A stretch of 6,579 nt of DNA, from positions 1 through 6,579 of the forward strand of contig JAHFCD010000138.1 in the NCBI GenBank assembly GCA_023249695.1, in the 5' to 3' direction. Below, in pieces: positions 5,733 to 6,579 of the stretch. The DNA comes from Elusimicrobiota bacterium. GTDB taxonomy: Bacteria; Elusimicrobiota; Elusimicrobia; UBA1565; UBA9628. Position 1 is the stretch's first letter, and each line of letters begins with the position of its first letter. Made by a program: the position numbers and the translations under genes. The notes below the pieces were generated by a model. It saw nothing but the letters and a program-made list of their open reading frames with translations, was not told the DNA's origin and searched no databases.

Positions 5733-5758
5733 CCCCGCCTTGACGGAGGGGCGGGGTC
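5731..5758. repeat. 9-bp inverted repeat with a -35 box in its loop
   Basis: GACCCCGCC (5731-5739) and GGCGGGGTC (5750-5758) are perfectly complementary. The 10-base loop starts with TTGACG, the -35 box of the DUF4234 promoter. The first arm overlaps the LOG fusion stop codon. As RNA from the LOG gene it is a stable hairpin that could slow or end transcription, but no T-run follows. Confidence 0.6.
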
Positions 5759-5775
5759 CTGTCATACTGGACCTC
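5740..5775 (+). promoter_or_regulatory. leaderless-type promoter of the DUF4234-DUF2752 unit
   Basis: TTGACG (5740-5745), 17 bp, CATACT (5763-5768, 4 of 6 to consensus), then GGACCTC and the ATG at 5776. This is the same spacing and -35 sequence as both receiver promoters. Initiation about 7-8 bp after the -10 box places the first base at the start codon. Confidence 0.7.
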
Positions 5776-6141
5776 ATGACCACCGACAAGCCGCTGTCGT
5801 CAGAGCATCACATCGAGATCGCGACGGGCATCATCCTCTCCATCGTCACCTGCGGCTTCTACAACATCTACTGGAACTACCGTCAGTTCCAGGCGATGAA
5901 CGCCCTGCTCGGCCGCGAGGAATACAAGTTCGTGCCGTGGCTCCTCCTGTCCATCGTCAGCTGCGGCCTCTACCACATCTACTACGAGTATAAGATGGGC
6001 TCCGACCTCTACGCCTGGCTCAAGGAGCACGGCCGGGACCCGAACCAGAATCTGCCCGTCATCGGCCTGGTGCTCGCCTGCTTCGGTCTGACCATCCTCA
6101 CCGACGCCGTCTACCAGCACGAGCTCAATAAGCTGTCATGA
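5776..6141 (+). CDS. DUF4234 small membrane protein
   Basis: A 121-residue protein of unknown function belonging to the DUF4234 family of short integral membrane proteins. Three hydrophobic stretches are visible, about residues 15-33, 53-70 and 93-110. The first two carry a clear internal repeat: SIVTCGFYNIYWNY (22-35) and SIVSCGLYHIYYEY (59-72), 37 residues apart, each followed by a polar segment. The ATG at 5776 is chosen over an in-frame TTG at 5740 because that TTG is the start of the -35 box, and because the family homology begins after it. No ribosome binding site precedes the ATG, in line with a leaderless mRNA. Its stop codon overlaps the start of the DUF2752 gene, so the two form one unit and may act together in the membrane. 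No enzymatic residues are evident. Confidence 0.88.
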   Translation: MTTDKPLSSEHHIEIATGIILSIVTCGFYNIYWNYRQFQAMNALLGREEYKFVPWLLLSIVSCGLYHIYYEYKMGSDLYAWLKEHGRDPNQNLPVIGLVLACFGLTILTDAVYQHELNKLS

Positions 6142-6443
6142 CCATCCGGCATCCCGTCCCGTTTTCCGTCGTCGCCGGCGCCGCGTGGCTGTTGTGCGCG
6201 GCGCAGGCGGCCAGCGGGGTGGGGGAGAGCCTGGTGCTGTGCCCGTTCCGGCTCGCGACGGGCCACGCCTGCCCGGGCTGCGGCATGGGCCGCGCGGTCG
6301 TCGCGGCGATGCGCGGGGATTGGCTCGGGTCCTTCCACCACCACCCGCTGGGAATTCCGCTTCTGGCGGTCTGGACCGCGTGGCTGGCCGCCGAGGCCGT
6401 CAAGGCCGCACGGTCTGGCGCGTCGGCCCGCTCAGTGCTATAA
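6138..6443 (+). CDS. DUF2752 small membrane protein with CPGCG motif
   Basis: A 101-residue protein of the DUF2752 family; function unknown. The family hallmark is intact: CPF (Cys35), TG-x-x-CPGCGMGRA with Cys45 and Cys48 (41-53), then a charged turn and HHHPLG (67-72). Hydrophobic segments lie at about 8-26 and 71-88, with Cys45 and Cys48 on the loop between them. The cysteine and histidine cluster could bind metal or be redox-active, but this is inference. The ATG overlaps the preceding TGA (ATGA), and no separate ribosome binding site is apparent, so translation is probably coupled to the DUF4234 gene. The two families commonly occur together. Its TAA stop lies inside the tRNA promoter's TATAAT. 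Confidence 0.88.
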   Translation: MTIRHPVPFSVVAGAAWLLCAAQAASGVGESLVLCPFRLATGHACPGCGMGRAVVAAMRGDWLGSFHHHPLGIPLLAVWTAWLAAEAVKAARSGASARSVL

Positions 6444-6444
6444 T
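6436..6444 (+). promoter_or_regulatory. extended -10 promoter of tRNA-Gln
   Basis: TGC-TATAAT: a perfect -10 hexamer (6439-6444) preceded by the TGn extension. Only a poor -35 match (TGGCGC, 6416-6421) lies 17 bp upstream, as expected for extended -10 promoters. Initiation near 6451 gives a 5' leader of about 5 nt before the tRNA. The hexamer contains the DUF2752 stop codon. Confidence 0.75.
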
Positions 6445-6455
6445 ATTCACGATAT

Positions 6456-6529
6456 TGCGGGATGGTGAAATGGTATCACAGCGGACTCTGAATCCGCTTT
6501 TCTAGGTTCGAGTCCTAGTCCCGCAGCCA
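6456..6529 (+). tRNA. tRNA-Gln (anticodon CUG), CCA encoded
   Basis: A complete cloverleaf can be drawn. The acceptor stem pairs TGCGGGA (6456-6462) with TCCCGCA (6519-6525), including the U1-A72 pair typical of bacterial tRNA-Gln. The D stem is GTGA/TCAC (6465-6468, 6476-6479). The anticodon stem GCGGA/TCCGC (6481-6485, 6493-6497) encloses the loop CTCTGAA, with CTG at 6488-6490 reading CAG. The T arm is CTAGG/CCTAG around TTCGAGT (6502-6518). The discriminator is G6526, and CCA (6527-6529) is encoded in the gene. No terminator is seen before the window ends. Confidence 0.97.
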
Positions 6530-6579
6530 ATTTAGACATCTAATACATCGAGAACCTGTTGATCGAAGAGCCCTCCATT

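Noticed and set aside
3768..5789. Long minus-strand open frame of 673 codons
   Set aside because: It is antisense to the LOG fusion gene, whose frame has recognisable domains. The minus frame is dominated by Asp, Glu, Arg, Gly and Ala, as expected of the reverse of a GC-rich gene.
6532..6579. Possible C-terminal end of a minus-strand gene, 15 codons ending GLFDQQVLDVLDV and TAA at 6534-6532
   Set aside because: It reads plausibly and would converge on the tRNA, but 15 codons at the window edge are too few to support a gene.
6526..6579. Integration site at the tRNA 3' end
   Set aside because: tRNA 3' ends are common attachment sites, but no integrase, no duplicate of the tRNA end and no mobile gene are in the window.

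Overview
The window is GC-rich bacterial DNA (about 69% GC where I counted, positions 481-600) with short gaps and clear coding direction. I cannot name the species. A long secreted-type protein with an Ala/Pro/Ser/Leu-rich N-terminal region, stand-alone receiver proteins and a GuaB3-type IMP dehydrogenase would fit a poorly studied phylum such as Elusimicrobiota, but that is a guess from gene style.

Left arm, minus strand, read from high to low coordinates: two single-domain response regulators (3334-2870 and 2819-2445), a CBS-less GuaB3-type IMP dehydrogenase (2354-1191), then guaA, GMP synthase (1189 to beyond the left edge). guaB3 and guaA are one base apart and together convert IMP to XMP to GMP. 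The two receivers share the direction, but each has its own promoter.

Centre: a divergent gap (3371-3791) without a convincing gene. It holds an AT-rich patch, a perfect 18-bp palindrome, a minus-facing intrinsic-terminator structure with no visible gene to terminate, and a run of foldable segments that reaches the start codon of the next gene. That plus-strand gene (3792-5732) encodes a 646-residue protein: signal peptide, low-complexity Ala/Pro region, a middle domain with a PD...ExK nuclease-like signature, and a C-terminal LOG (nucleotide phosphoribohydrolase) domain.

Right arm, plus strand: a two-gene unit of small membrane proteins, DUF4234 (5776-6141) and DUF2752 (6138-6443, ATGA overlap), then tRNA-Gln(CUG) at 6456-6529, whose extended -10 promoter overlaps the DUF2752 stop codon.

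The most striking regulatory pattern is that three genes (both receivers and the DUF4234 gene) carry the same promoter layout: TTGACG, exactly 17 bp, a -10-like hexamer, then 7-8 bp to the start codon. This predicts leaderless mRNAs. guaB3 instead uses a Shine-Dalgarno site. The second receiver's promoter also sits inside a 13+6+13 inverted repeat whose spacer is exactly the -10 hexamer and whose arm covers the start codon.
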